DNA of 64,000 bases. Origin: Prinia subflava (taxonomy: Eukaryota > Chordata > Aves > Passeriformes > Cisticolidae). The translations under genes and the position numbers were made by a program. The DNA is taken from assembly GCF_021018805.1 (NCBI RefSeq), contig NC_086259.1, positions 8,448,501 to 8,512,500 on the forward strand, in the 5' to 3' direction. The notes below the pieces were generated by a model. That model saw only the letters and a program-made list of their open reading frames with translations. It had not been told where the DNA came from and did no database searches. Position 1 is the stretch's first letter. Each line of letters starts with the position of its first letter. This document shows, in pieces, positions 26,475 to 40,700 of the stretch.

Positions 26475-26960
26475 GCTGTGCAGGGCAAACCACGGCCTGG
26501 TGCTCCACCTGCCCAGCGCAGGGCACGGCTAATAACGAGCAGGCTTTGGAAGTTGCAAAATTCTCCATCTGTTCCCGGCATTTCTAATTACAGGCATTAA
26601 TCTGTGCCCCTCCAATGAGCCATAATTGGTAGGCGTTTGCCTCATTAATCATTCAGGTGCGGAGCCTCTCCATGCACAGCCGCGGCAGCTACGGCCGGGC
26701 AAATGGAGCAGTGCGGGCTTTGTGCGCGGTACCATGGCAGGTTTGGAGCTGTGGTGGGTTCCAAGGACATTCGCAGTTGCGGTAGCTCAGGGGCGCTTTA
26801 ATATCCCGAAATGCCACCAGATGGCACTGACTGATTCCGAGGGCCCGGCCCCGCCGGCCGGGCAGGGCTCTGCCATGGCCGCAGGTGCGCTCTGGGCTGC
26901 TCGGGGCCTTTATCACAAACCGCACTCAGCTGCTCGGGGTTTGTTTTGATGTGGTTTGGT
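26475..26960. other. CpG-containing single-copy segment beside minisatellite 2
   Basis: It is moderately GC-rich, with an AT-rich ATAATTGG-containing patch near 26610-26650, and contains the candidate CTCF site at 26814-26827. No exon is supported. Confidence 0.4.
26814..26827 (+). promoter_or_regulatory. Candidate CTCF-binding site
   Basis: CCACCAGATGGCAC closely follows the vertebrate CTCF core (CCASYAGRKGGCRS) and is in unique sequence. Occupancy cannot be judged from sequence. Confidence 0.42.
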
Positions 26961-27260
26961 TTAAGCTGTGGCTATGAAACGCTATGACTCCGTGACAGTG
27001 ACATAAACCTTTTGGATTTAGATACATTTGATTTCCCAGTGTTATATGCAATGTCTGTTTGTCCCTTAAAGGCCTGAGCCAAACCGTGCAAACAGAACAG
27101 GAAGCCCAGGCTGCCTGAGCCCACCAAGAGCTGGCACTGGTTATTTGTTGCTGAATGGGGTCAGCTCTCAGCAAAAGGCAGAACACCACAGCCGTGGGAC
27201 ACTCAGGGCTCGGCTGGAGGGGTCACAAGTGGGTACTTGTAGCTCCGCAATTCACAGTGT

Positions 27261-27600
27261 GCCACCGTGGCTGCTTCTTTACAGATCTCCTCCTGCCACC
27301 ATGTGCCACCACGGCCACTTCTTTATAGATCTCCTCCTGCCACCATGGCTGCTTCTTGACAGATCTCCTCCTGCCACCATGTGCCACCATGGCTGCTTCT
27401 TTACAGATCTCCTCCTGCCACCATGTGCCACCGTGGCTGCTTCTGTACAGATCTCCTCCTGCCACCATGTGCCACCGTGGCTGCTTCTTGACAGATCTCC
27501 TGCCACCATGTGCCACCGTGGCTGCTTCTTTACAGATCTCCTCCTGCCACCATGTGCCACCATGGCTGCTTCTTGACAGATCTCTTCCTGCCCCCATGCT
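27261..27600. repeat. Minisatellite with 44-bp unit, about 8 copies
   Basis: Unit starts (GCCACC...) lie at 27261, 27305, 27339, 27383, 27427, 27471, 27512 and 27556. Spacing is mostly 44 bp, with one 34-bp and one 41-bp deletion unit. Each unit carries ACAGATCTCC and CTGCCACCATG. Frames on both strands over this block are repeat artefacts. Confidence 0.94.
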
Positions 27601-30600
27601 GGTGAGCCCAGCACAGCTGCTCACTTCACAATGGTTCACAAGCCTCTCCTGTACCTGAGCATTGGACACTCATGTCTGGACTCTCCAGGTATCCCTGTTG
27701 GTTCGTAAAGTCTCTTCTTGTTTTCCTGTCACAGTAAAGTATCATTCCTGCTTTTGCCCAAACCATGCCTTTTAGACTGGCTTAGCCTCCTGCAGGGTGC
27801 AACAGTGGCTCAGTTGATTGATGAGTTGCAATAATTACTTTAGAGCCCCTTTGTTGTGACACTGGTTTTGAGTTTCACCCATAGATAATTAATAGCCCAA
27901 CAAACATAGTGTATTATTTCATGTCTTTATTAAGTCATTATATAATAGAATATTAAGTATTATATAGCAAGTTCTTTAACTGAATCAGAAAAGTTTCTGG
28001 ATAGAACCAATTTACTGTCATCATGGTGTAACATATGGCTCTTACAAGGACTTATTTTCAGCAATTCCAGACATTGCAGAACCTGCCCAACACTAAAACA
28101 ATATTTTTTTCATTTTACAAACTTGTAGTCAAATCTAATCTTTGTTTTGCCTGGGAACTGATTTTTTTTTTCTTGTTATTGAAAAGGGAAAAACTCTCTT
28201 TTAAATGACCTTCTCATCTGTGAGAAGATACACATTGACCAAACGCTGAAATACTGCCAAAACTCTGCTTCTTTAAAAATAAGATGAATCTCACACTTCT
28301 TCTAGGTTTAAATCAAACGTTTAGTCAAAAGAAAATAAGAAATAAAGAATAAATAATACAGACAGTACAGACACAGAACAGATGCTTACATTTAAACATA
28401 TGTCATTCAGCAGTTAAAAAAATGATTCAGACACCAACATATCAAAGGCATATTAGTGACATATGGTGTCTGACATGCGTCCACAAATGAATACATACCC
28501 TGGCTTTGATGACAACCATGCAAATTGTATCTTTCCACATGAACAGTTTATCAGGAACAGTCAGATTTGTGCCTGCACAGCAACATGTATTTTGGATTTC
28601 TTGTGGAGGACACACCATGCTGTAACCACACAGTATGTCAAATCAGGGGAATGTGTGTCAAATCATTCTCCTCCTTGTTTCCACTGAGACCCAGGCTAAC
28701 ACTTTAGAGCATGTGAGCCCCAGCAGGCAGCTCTGCTTGGCAATAAGGGCCAGCTGGCAGCTGTGCTGCTGCACGGGGCTGCATCACAGCTCCAGGAAGA
28801 ACTTCTCCTTCTGGGACAGCAACCCTGCCCGAACGAAGGGCCAGGGCAGGGCGCCCTCTAAACCAGCCAGACAGCACAGAGGCAAATTTCAGCCAGCCAC
28901 GCCAGGTTGGTTATTTGCCTTCTGCACTGTAGATTTGCTCAGGTTCCTCCAGTCCCTCAGCATCTCTGAAAATACAATACCCAAGCACCATCTCCCAGCA
29001 GTTGTCACAACACAGTCCTCATTGGGTGCATTTGCTAAAACCATTCCACACCACATTACTCAGGACAGAACAGGAGCCCAGGAACAGCAGAGCCCAAGTG
29101 CTGCTGCTGCTGCTGAGCTGTTCTCGCAGAGACAGGCAGGCAGAGGATGAATTGGACACAGGGCACTTGCTCACTGAGGGCTGATCTCCTTGGCAGATGG
29201 TCAGCAGTGCCAGCACGTGGGAGGTGACTATTTCACCACAGGAGAAATACGTGTTAAAGTTTATTAATATTAGGGGGAATGGTCAGGCTTAACATGGGGC
29301 TACATGTCAGGGTACTTGAGTCCTGTCTAGACTTCAGCTTGTTTCAGTGGAAAAAGCATAATTTCAGGTGCTGAAAGAGTTACACTGGCCAAAATTTGAG
29401 GTGCCAACTCAGAGATTCTCAAAGGCACCTGGAGTCAGATGTAGGGTTAAGGGAACTTTTAAGATTTTAGCTTTAGAACTCCATGGCTCAATTTTGCCTA
29501 TGTCCCTTTCTGGAAAGTCGTTAGAGGGTAGCTGTTCAGTTCAGAGCCTGTAAAAGCAAGAACACAATAAGCAAAGGTCATACTGAAGTTTACACAAACA
29601 GCAGCTGAGGAAGGTCAGGTTGTTGAGAGAGACTTTACTGTGCCCACATATCTAAACAAACAAGGACTAAAAAACCCAACAAAAGACCCCCACTTACGTA
29701 AAAAATCTAAATTAGCTCTATAGTTCTCTTGCCCACAAAACAGCTCCAGCTCCAATGCTTATTTCAGTGAGCAGTAGCTTAAATAAATTATATAAATAAA
29801 TTAAATAAATTTTTCTCCATTAAACAGCTAATATATTTCTTCATCAGAATATCCTTGATTCTATAAGTTAATTGATCATTTTAAACAATTTCCATACAAT
29901 CATGGAGGGTCTCCTAAGAATGCACTAAGTAAGGAGAAATGCCAAATTGTTATTCCTTCTCTGGCTACGTTTGGAGCCTAACAGGGTACATGTGCTGGTC
30001 CCACTGATGCCTGGACAAGGCTTTCAGCTCATGGCTGGCTCACATCCTGTCACTTCAGAGAACAGGGAGCAAGCTGTCCTCCCTCCCTGGGGACAAGAGT
30101 ACATCTGTTCCTCAGGCCAAGGTGCTGAAGACAGGCAGCAGCTCACCAGTGTTCTGCATAAAAATGCCAAGCAACTTGGGCTAGCCTAAAGATGCAGGTT
30201 TGATTGCAAGAGCTCTGCCTTGACGTTTTCTGTACTTCTGCTCCCAAGCTTACTGCCCTTAAATAAAAATACTGTTAGTGTTTATAGAATTTCCAGTTTA
30301 TTTTATCAGCCTCTCCTGTGTGTTCTCTCTGGTATAGAAAAGGAAAAAAATGCAATATATTGTCTTCTAGTCACTAGTTGGTCCTCCTTTAAGGACCTTG
30401 TAAGACATTTTTTGTGTATTGTTTCCCTGCATATGTGAGCAGCTTTACTATTTCATCCCCCTTAGGACCACTTAACAACATCAGCAAAGCAATTAAGTGT
30501 AGTTTTCAGGAAAATGCCAGAGGCATTACACTGTCTGGATGGGAGTCTCAACCCAATTATTTTCAGCTAGTTGTGAACTGTGGAAAGTGGACTTTACTTC

Positions 30601-33600
30601 ATTATAACTTCAGTTCCCACTGATTAAAAGTCTAGGATGTTACAGACGGTAAGGAAAAATGAAACAATTAAACTTTCCATCAATAAAATTGCTGCATATT
30701 CTTCAACATAGGGGTTTACTTCCCTCCAGAGGAGTGATTAAAATGAACTGATTGAACTATAATTTGATTGACTGAAGAGCTGCAATCCATTGCACTAAAG
30801 CTGAAATTCCATCTTATTGCTCTATTTAACTCTGAATATAAAAAATTACTGGCGGTCTTGCAAGGCCCTTATGCAGTCATCCAGCTGAAATTTCTTGTTG
30901 CTCACAGGCTGCAGCAGGTTCTGTTCTTTCACTGAAGTGTCTGCATGATTCACAACGGATTGACGTCGAGAAAGACACGATGACACCTGAGAAATTATAT
31001 GAATACAGCTTCAGAAAAAATAGAAGGGGCTGTTATATTATCAGGTATCTTCTACCTATTACATAATCATTTGGGGATTCTAAACACAACCACAGATAAA
31101 GTGAACCCAAGAGACTGGAGAGAATAATTGTCAGGTAATATACAGTTGTTGCAGCAAAAATTAGCATATCCTCCTGATAAAAAATGCAGCTGTGATGCTC
31201 CTTCCTGCTGCAGAGCTGTCTTGAGGAAGGTGTGAGGCTGCCAGCTGCAGAGGTTTGTAGGTGTGCACACATATGGATGGCTCCTTCCTCCCAGGGGATC
31301 CCAGAGTGCCTCACTGGGTCTGGTCTCAGGTCAGCTGTGCTGGCTGTGAATTAGGATGCTGAGTTCCAGTGCAAACGCTGCTTCTTGGGGCTCAGCACAA
31401 CTGTTTATGGATTGCTTAGACTACAAGGGCTTTGTCTCCACAGATGTGGAATTCTGCTGCCAGAGTCAGGGGCTCCTGTGCAACGGTGAGGACTAAAGAA
31501 CGATGAGCTGCTTCTGCCAGCAGGCTACCAGGGTGTTCTGGTCTACAAAATACCCAGGAGATCATTCCCCCTCTGAAACTTTAGTTCAAATGCTATTTCC
31601 TGTTACGAGGTTACCCCTCTGTTGCATGACACCTGCTTTCTATTCCCACCGTGTATTTGGAAATAAAACACAGTATTTGACCCCCAGTAACACTGGGTAA
31701 GCATATATAATATCATACTAAGTCACAGCAAGAACACTTTATATTGGTAATTAAATGTATCAGGCTGGGTAAGATGTGAGGATAACAGCTGGCTCAAAAA
31801 CTTAATGCACTTCCTCTGATAGACAGCTCAAATTCTGAATGAATTCAATACATGTTTTCCCACTAAGATCACCAAGAACCAGGGCATGCACTCCTTGATA
31901 ATATTTACTGCTGAGCTCAGATAGCTGTGGAACTTTGAACTTCTGGCTGTGCTGATCTACGAGGCTGGCTCATAGCTAATCAGGCCATGGATGTGATTTG
32001 TGCCAGCTTCAACCCTTGCATATTGCCAGTCCCAGTTTTACACCAATACCTGACCACAGTCAAGGTCTATTAATCCACTAAGTTCTTTGGTCTTAATGTT
32101 TACACATAGGACATATCCATTCTTCCTGTTTGTTAGCCCAAAGCTACCAGAACTGTACCGGAGTCATTGAGGCAGTATTGATCTGAAAAAATGCTGCCTT
32201 CGTCCAATTTAAAAGAAATGCCTTTGACAAATTATATTTGGCACTTAATGATTGTCTTGCATTATTGGGCTTTTCCTTTGTTTCCTCTTTCCTTTTGTTT
32301 CCCAATTACTGTAAGTGTTAGCCTCTACTCTGCCTCACCAGAGGTAACTTTGAATAAAGATGTGCAGCAACAGGAGCCTTTTGAAGGGAGACAAGGGCAA
32401 ATACAGAACCACAAATGTGTAGGTATCTCTGGAGGCTGCAGAATGTTTGCTACATTCCCTGAGCTGAGCTTTATGTACACACAGCAGGGGCATGTAAGGC
32501 TCCAAACAGCTTAAATGCCTGTTTAATGCCTATTTAATCTTTCAGTTCTTACACAGAAAGATAAATTCTCTCAGTTATAAGACCTTTGCATCAAAGTTGA
32601 AGCAGAAGGTACTGTGCTTGAAGTAATTTGATCTTGTTCTCTTGCAGGACAAGAAAATGGCAAAAAAAGAGGAGCCCCGAGTGTGAAACTAGCCTTGAGA
32701 ATTCTCTAATTCCTGCATGAGAAAGTGGCAGGGATCTTGCAAAGCATTTATTCATCTCTAACAGCACTCCTACATCCAAGGCAGCAAGCAGAGCCTGGGA
32801 AGGGCTTTTTGTCACACTGACACAAGTGACAAGAAATCTGGGCAGTGCAAACAACATCAAGAGCAGGGCAGGACCTGCTCCCAAGCCGAGCCTGCACTGG
32901 CACTGGAGGAGGAGGCACAGACATCCAGTGACCAAAGCAATTGCTCAGTGTGGTTCCCCAGAGGAGTGTCAGCAAGTCTGTGGACAGCAACTGGCAAACA
33001 ATTCCACCAGACCAGGCTGGCCTGGCACATCATGGGAAAAGGGAAGAATGGTTCAAGCTGGATCTGTGTTCTGTACCCGTGGGTCTCCTGGCAGATGCAC
33101 AGGAATAACCATATTTACCAAAAAGAACATCATTTTGCTATGGATGCTGCAGATCACACATGTGACTCCTCTCTCCTTATCCTATTATGGAGAGGCAACA
33201 ATTTTCTGTGTTTCAACAAGAAGTTGATTTCAGGATCTCCAATTACACAAATATGCAAAAATGTATTTGCCAGCAGATTTTTGTTTGGAAAAATACAGCA
33301 CTTTAATTACATAGATACCATAACTCCCTATTTTTACAAAAATATGATTACTGCAATTTCTTCATTAGGAAATCGTTTCACTATTTAAGAAAATGTTATT
33401 TAAGAGGCGTGGTGTTATCTGTTTATCCCACACTGTTAACACCCCAGCAAAACATAAGCAAACACTTGAATGCTTTCCTCCTAGCAACCAAGGTCTCTCA
33501 CATCAGAAAAGCAGCATACTTGTCTTTTTCTGTACCTTGTATTGAGCCAAATTTCTAGTTTGCAACCCTTGGGCCATTCAATAACCATCAAATTCTTGGA

Positions 33601-34555
33601 ATATAATTTAGGTGAAAGTCTAAACCGGTGACTGGTCACAGGGCCAGATTTTCAGGCTTTTGTGTATCCTTTACTTCTGCTGATGGGAATTTTGCAAAAT
33701 TAATCTTAGGAACTAAGCTTCTTTACATTTACTCACTTGCTACATGACTTAACTCTTCAAATTATCAGCAGCTTTTACAAAGTGCTGAGTTTCTGCAATT
33801 CCACTACGGTGAGTCTAAAACACAGACACTGAGTATTGCCTTGGGATTTCACTCTGTCTTTCAAAGTTGGGATAATGGTGCCATTTTTACTGAAGAAATA
33901 GGGGGGTTTGGGTCTCTTGAATTGTTTGCAGAATATTGGGGACCCAAAAACTGCCCAAAACCCAGCAAATACACCATCAGAATCCTCTCCTTGTCTCCTT
34001 CCTTCTTTCCTTACCATAAGGGTAAGTTCTCCTTTTTTTCTTTTTTTATCTAAGGGAGACTTATGGTGTCCTTACTAACTCTTCAAGAAAAACAGTGAAG
34101 CACCTGGGAAATCTGTCTTCTAAGGAAAAGATGAAAGACACAGCTAAGTGAGAGGATGTGTCCTTCTCAACACTGACAGTGTGGTCAAAGAGACAGCTCC
34201 CCCTGACTTTTCCCTGAAGAGTTCACAGACAACAGTCCAGCAGAGCGCCCGGTGTCCCCGGCAGCCCTGCTAACAGCAGGAATCACTGCAGCACTCGGGG
34301 CTGCTGCTGCCGTGTCATCCCGGTGCCTCTGGGCTCACCCGAGTGCATTAAACTCACACCGATCCCAGGCACAGCAGAATGTCTGCAACAGGATGGTGCA
34401 GCATAACAATGGCATAGGAGGGGCAGACACACACCTAAAGATGAAACGATTGCAAGGATTCTGACCGGCGTGACTCAGTGCCAAATGCACGTTCTCACAC
34501 AGATCTCCCAGCAGATTGTGCCTCTTCACCACCACTTAACATTTTCATAGTTTAT
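27601..34555. other. Intergenic sequence
   Basis: No gene is supported. It includes AT-rich stretches (27860-27970, 29760-29880), a short (CTG)n near 29099-29113, and a GC-richer segment at 28690-29200 whose 171-codon frame (28635-29150) is unrecognised. A pair of 8-bp inverted arms, TTTGGGTC (33907-33914) and GACCCAAA (33941-33948), is the only structure noted near 34 kb. Confidence 0.5.
28851..28860 (-). promoter_or_regulatory. Weak CTCF-like core
   Basis: On the minus strand TAGAGGGCGC matches the most constrained half of the CTCF motif; the preceding bases fit poorly. Confidence 0.22.
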
Positions 34556-34770
34556 TTCAGTATTTTTGCATTTGTTTCACCCGTAATAATTTATTTATGA
34601 GCTTAAGATTATTAAAAATTTGAAGCTTCATTACAGACTATCCTGCGGGAATCTCACCTGCCTCATCCTATTACATTATTATTACCAAGTGTCTAATTTA
34701 TATTTAATCAGACATCAATTGAACATCAATAAAATAATAATGAATTAATAAGCTGTATCTTCCTAGAAGT
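34556..34770. promoter_or_regulatory. Candidate AT-rich conserved block
   Basis: A non-periodic AT-rich stretch with many TAAT/ATTA cores (GTAATAATTT, GATTATTAAA, TAATGAATTAATAAGC). It resembles a homeobox-responsive enhancer, but simple AT richness is an alternative. Confidence 0.22.
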
Positions 34771-37700
34771 ACTAGTAGCTTAAGTATGTAAGCAAAGGCA
34801 GTGCACTGTCTGTGGGTCAGCTATCAAATATCTCTGAGACTATTTGACAGAACAATTTAGTATTTAGAATATCATACTAAACCATAAAAACAGTTAATTG
34901 CTGCAGTCTTCAGCTAATTCTTGTGATAATTATTGCCCATACCAACCTGTGAACCTGAGCTGAGAAGTAACCCAGAGTTCCATGTTCCAAACATTATAAA
35001 TGCCTAGGGGACTCCATGTTTCCACAAAATGAAACAACAAAAGAATTTCAGCTTGGGTAAATGCCTGATTTTTTGCTTTAACATGACCTCTCAAACTGAA
35101 ATTATTTATTTTGCTACAAGAAAAAACAAAATAATTTTTTTTAAATTAATATAACATCTGCCTATGAACATTAAAATAGCACAGTTCAACATGCTGGTTG
35201 AGTGTTCTGTTTTAATAAAATATCAACCCAAAAAACAAGCTTTGGCAAATATTTCTCTGCAGAAATGGCATTATTTCAGCCTGGGGATCTTCAGTAAAGA
35301 CCCTACTCCTATTCTACCCTATGGCTCCACAGTGATTGTCATCCCTAATTAGTGATGAATATCACTAATTGGGGACTATTTCCATGTACACTTTTTAGGC
35401 TTATCCTTCCTCTGCTAAGCCTCAAGAGTCAAAATTTTCATTTTGACTTTTTATTTCTTCTTCAGTTTCCTACTATGCACTTTCCTTTATGGTTCAATTT
35501 TATCAGGGATTAAAAATGAACCCTAGATGCAAAAGATAACCATGTTGTCAGGATTCTTCTCTGCCCCAGTCCACTAAGAATCACTTAACCCTGTTCTTCA
35601 AAATGATCCCACTGAAGTCAGGGGAACTGCCTCAGCCCCTCACTTCATCAGGATTTACACGAGGGCTTTAAATACCCATCTCTGGAACTTGAAGGCAAAA
35701 GACAATATTATCCTTCTATGACAGTCTGATACTTTTAAATATTCACTGACTCCTTTCTTTTTCATCCACGACAAGTTTGTGTTTTTGAGCTGCTTGGGTC
35801 CACTCTGGCTGCCTGTATTATCCAAGCAAGGATTATAAGGCCAACTTTCCTCAGGCATGCAGCGTGGGCTTGTGCAAAATCACAATCCCATGGAAACCTC
35901 CATAGCACTTGGGATACTGAGAAGTCCACCAGTAAGTGCTATTCAAATCTAACATAAAGAGGTTCCAGTTTAACATTTTAAATTATATGAAGTTCTAAAG
36001 GAGCCATCAGACATTGTGGTCTAATCTCCTATATGAGATTTTTACTCAGATACCTCTGCATCAATCCCTACAACTCCTGTTTGAGTAAAACACATCCTAT
36101 GGAAATACTTCCAGTGTTAATCTGTAAATGGAAACTCCATCATCTTGGTGGCTTACAGTAGCATTTATTACCCCACTTCTCAATTGAACGTGTCAGGCTG
36201 TCACTCCACTCACTGCCTTGTCCTTCCCTCCGTGCAGGGTTTTCTTTGGCAGCTCATGTTTTGGTCCCAGGGATGCTGCTACGCCCCCACCTGAAGGAGC
36301 CAGACCCCTCAAAGGTACAGGCAGTTCCACCACTCAGAAATGTGAAAGCCACTGCACGCTTATGTTCCATCCTTGGTAAGTCTCTCTACCATGAAGGATT
36401 CAACAAAGTTCAGAATCAAGGACATCTCTGTTCTTCCAGAGCAGACCCAAATAAACTCCATTTTGGGACTCTCTCATGGGACAATGATGACTACTTTAAC
36501 ACAGAGAGCACCTTCCCACACCTCTGAGTATTGGTTATAATTTTTGGGCAACCCACTTACTGGATTTCGCATTTTCTGCCATGTAACCACAATCAAATTT
36601 TGAAAAAAAAATGCGACTCACCTCTCTTTGTAAAAATCTTCCACCATGGACTAGTTTCACTGTTCTCATTCAATCCAACCATTCACTGACTTGACAGATC
36701 TTTCTCAAGAGTAAGAAAGAATAAAAGTGTTCCATTTCTGGATGTGCTTTTCAATGGATCCTGTGAAAATCAAGATAAATAGTGTGTACTAATTCATCTT
36801 TAGTGAGCACAAAAATAGTCCCCCAGAGTGACAGCTATGGGGTTGTACCCAGTGAGTGCTGTTTAACCCCTTCTGTAAACACAACAATGAGTAAAGATCA
36901 GTCTTTTACTCCTTTCTTACTCTTTAGTGTGACAGACCCTTAATTATGGCTATTACACAAATAATGGCTTCAGAGAAACCTATACGGCCAAGGCTGCATT
37001 CTCCACTGGACATCAAAGACAGAATTAAAACCCTGCCTGGGAAAACAAAGCAACATCTCAGCAACATCTGATGTTCATCCCAACCAAGGAATGCTCTGTT
37101 CTAGGCAGAAAGCACAGACCTCCAGCTCACTTCCTCCTTCTCCTGGGTGATAAAGCAGCCTGCAAAAATTGATACACCATTGAAAAGGGAAAAATTTATG
37201 CCTGCAAACAGTGAGAGAAAAGGAAACTCTACCTCTCATTAAGCTCTGAAAAACTGCTAGAGACTCTGGGTAACTTACCCAGGCCTCCAGATCCTGCAGA
37301 GTTCACCCATCTTTAGTAAGTCCCTGACTGACAGTGTTTGTGACTCAACCATGTAAAAACAGTACCACACATCGTGATTGTGTAACAGAAAATTCAACTA
37401 GAAACCCCTGCTAGAGCCCTGTATCACCAACATCTATCACTGCACCACAGCAGCAACATTTTAATTCTGTGTGTGTAGCATTTCTGGGCACCCTTCAGGT
37501 ACAAACATGCTTCTACAGCTGGGGAGGATGTCTACACAAGTCCCCAGTGAGGGGACAACAGGGCAGAATCGAGATTCAGGTTTGCACCAAACAATGAATA
37601 ATTCATAAACACTCTACACGTAGGTAGCTTGTAATTCTTACATAGCAATTACTGGAAAATTAATGTAACTGCCTCTCAAGAGAATTACTAGAAAACACCA

Positions 37701-40700
37701 TTATCCTCTGCAGGTATGCACATGCAAGCTAAAGCGAGGTCGATGTAACAGGTGATGACACATCTTGTGATAAATCATTTGGTTTAAACTTCTTTTGGAA
37801 TATGTAGCAATGTATTGATAGCCAACATCTTACAACATTGCCTATGTGGAAAGCAATGCCTGGCAAATTATCAATTCTTAATAAAGCTCTGCACTTCTAA
37901 GTATTACTGTTGATGCTGCTCTTCATTTAGATTCAGCTAACTTTTGTCTAGCATCAGCACTGTGGCTCATCCATGTTTCTCCATTTCCCTGAAGATTTGG
38001 AAATATGAAGTTTGACTTGATGAGCCTATTAAAAAAATTAAGAAATGCATATGCAGCACTGCCCTTGTCTGTCAATGAAAGTAAAACTGATTCAGGATGC
38101 TATAAAAGCACATATACCTAAATCCCTGGCCCCAAAATGAACACTGTGCTATCTACAAGCAAATTATACAGTCCTAAAACAACACTGTCAAGGTGCACTA
38201 CCACACTCAAGTAAACCTGGATGTGCCAAGCAGCAAAAGAATTTTCAGACAAACCACATCTGTAAAGGTAAGTTTCTTCAAAATTTCACAGCCACATGGA
38301 TTGTGCAAAAATAAGCAGAATCAAACAGCTCTCTGCCAAAAGTTCAGACTGTTCCATACCTGTATAATCATCACACAGCCCACTTCACTGTCAAGAGCTG
38401 CTATAAGCAACACAAATCTGTTATAACCTTAGCAGTAACATTTCTTTGTGAATGTTTGCCCTTCCAAGTATCTTTTAACCAGCACCATGTCCAGTACTCT
38501 GTAAGCCATGATCCTCAGCTGTGGGAGCTTAGCAGTTTGCCACTCATTTAGTCAGATCTGGGCATTGCTAAATATCAGGTCTTGTGTAAATCTGAGTTCA
38601 AAAAAGTCTTCTGAAAAAGGAAATTTAAACTATTTATGATCATTTTTTGCAGTTCAAATCCTGTATAATATTCTTGATGGAGCTTTTTGACTTCAAAACC
38701 CAACAGTTTAAACTAAGGTCCAAAAAAACCCCTCTGATTTGCCACAAAAATCAATCTTCTGCTGTCCAATTCCATTCTTAATGAAAGCAACAATTCAGAA
38801 ACCTACAGGAACATGCTTTATTGATTCAGTCACTAAAGCCTGTGTCTATGTTCCCTCCAATAAACCTAACCACATAGTGCTTCTCATGCTCTGAACTGCA
38901 GGGAGAGACGATGACCCCAGATCTGTTCTGCTGGAAGTCCAGTGAGACTAAACACGCCCAATAAATGTAAACACAGCACACCACCGAGTTAATGGCAAAT
39001 GTGTGTAGGAGCCAAAGAGACTTATATTTCCTCATCATTATTCCTTCAGCTGAGCCTATGCCTTCTTTGTAATTTATTTACCCTGGGCAGTTGTGCCCAG
39101 ATGCATACCTGTTTCCTCATGGAGATCCTTGTTTTTCTCAATTTTGTAGACGGATTAAACAAAGGAGGAGGAGGCCAACCTCCATGTGTGAGGTCACACA
39201 GTGACCTGCAATCTGCACTGCAGCCGATGCCCCAATTCATTCGGGTTCAACAGCTAATTTGGCATAAACCTGGAGTGTAGCTGCACTGCACTGGCTATTT
39301 TATAAATATGTCTTTCAATAATCTCCCACACTTCTTATGAAAGCAATAAGAAGCTGTAAGAACAGCAGAGCCTACATTGGGTGAGCTTTCCTATTAAACT
39401 CCTCTGATGCATCTCAGCTGTGACCTGTAGCAATTTGGGTAATCTAATAAGGCTGAATGCCCTGTAAGAATCTGGGATGAGACACTGTCTACCTGCAAGA
39501 CAAAAGCACAAGAGAGCAGGTATCCCCCAGCAGTCAGAACAGGAGTGAACTTAAAAAACAGGTGTTAGAAAATACAGGAAAACACATTATCAAGAAAATA
39601 TGCTTTGCACAGTCCTACTGGTAAAGTACCGCCAATTCAACATTCATTTCCAATTCAAAACATTTAATCTACTTGTCCTGCTTAAGGGGATATGCTATAT
39701 TCAGATTTAGCATCAGGTTTTATGGTAACTACAATTAATCCAATTATCCCAGTAGAAATATCTTGATTTTTTTCAGATTTGCCCAGGTTTTGCCAGAAAT
39801 GCAAAGAGTCTTTTGCCTTCTACCTTGTGACACAATAGATTTTATGTGGCCCATTTCTCTTATATCATTCTAATATTCTTCTCTTTTCACAAATGCTTTT
39901 GATAAGCATGCACAGACCCAGTCAAGAATAACACTCTTTACTGCAAAACTTATCTGTCACCTGTATTAGGACTTAGTGGCTTTAGTAGAATTCAAAGTGG
40001 AGAATAGTTCCAGAAAGCAGCCTCTGCTGTTAACTGGATAAATAAGGTAACAAACAATTTAGTGGTGTATAGAGGAGTTAAACTATTTTGTTATGCTCTT
40101 TAATATTTCCCCTAATTCTAAAATCAGCCAAAACTCCAGCATAAAAATCACTTTTCCTTTAGTATTGCCTCTCAGCAGGGTAGTGGGCACAAGTTATCGC
40201 TGTGTGCCACGCTGTGTGTTCAAAGCCATCAGCATTCAATGTGCTAAGAACTGACACTGAATCCCACAATCAGAAATAAAAACGAAAGTTTCAAAAAGAT
40301 TTCAGAATTTAGATGAATATAAATAGCTGCTTTGAAGATGGAAAGCATTTTACAGATTTACATTTTGGTCTGTTTTGTATGGATAAACAGACAAAAATAT
40401 GTTTTTAAAAGGAGCAATATGATTTTCAATTTAACACTTTCCATAATTAGATTGTAAGAAATACTAGGAGCCACAGAAAGAATTATTTATATTCACTGTA
40501 CAGAGAGCTTATGCTTTGCTTCCCCTTATTACTTGAGCTTCTGAAAAGCATCTCATTTTGTAACCTTAACAACTATTAATGTAAGCCACAAGCTTTTTGC
40601 AAATGTACATTCCCACTATCACCTTTCCCAAGTATGAGGATTCAAAGGAATCGGGGCACTATCATTGTTTAGTCAAGAGACTCAGAAGGTTTATCAAAGG

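Noticed and set aside
25653..26600. Up to 315-residue frames on both strands over minisatellite 2
   Set aside because: The same repeat artefact occurs in several overlapping frames; there is no unique domain or splice context.
27145..27669. Frames of 100-148 residues on both strands
   Set aside because: They are generated by the 44-bp tandem repeat.
28635..29150. 171-residue plus-strand frame
   Set aside because: It has no recognisable domain, includes a (CTG)n-encoded Ala run, and has no promoter or splice evidence.
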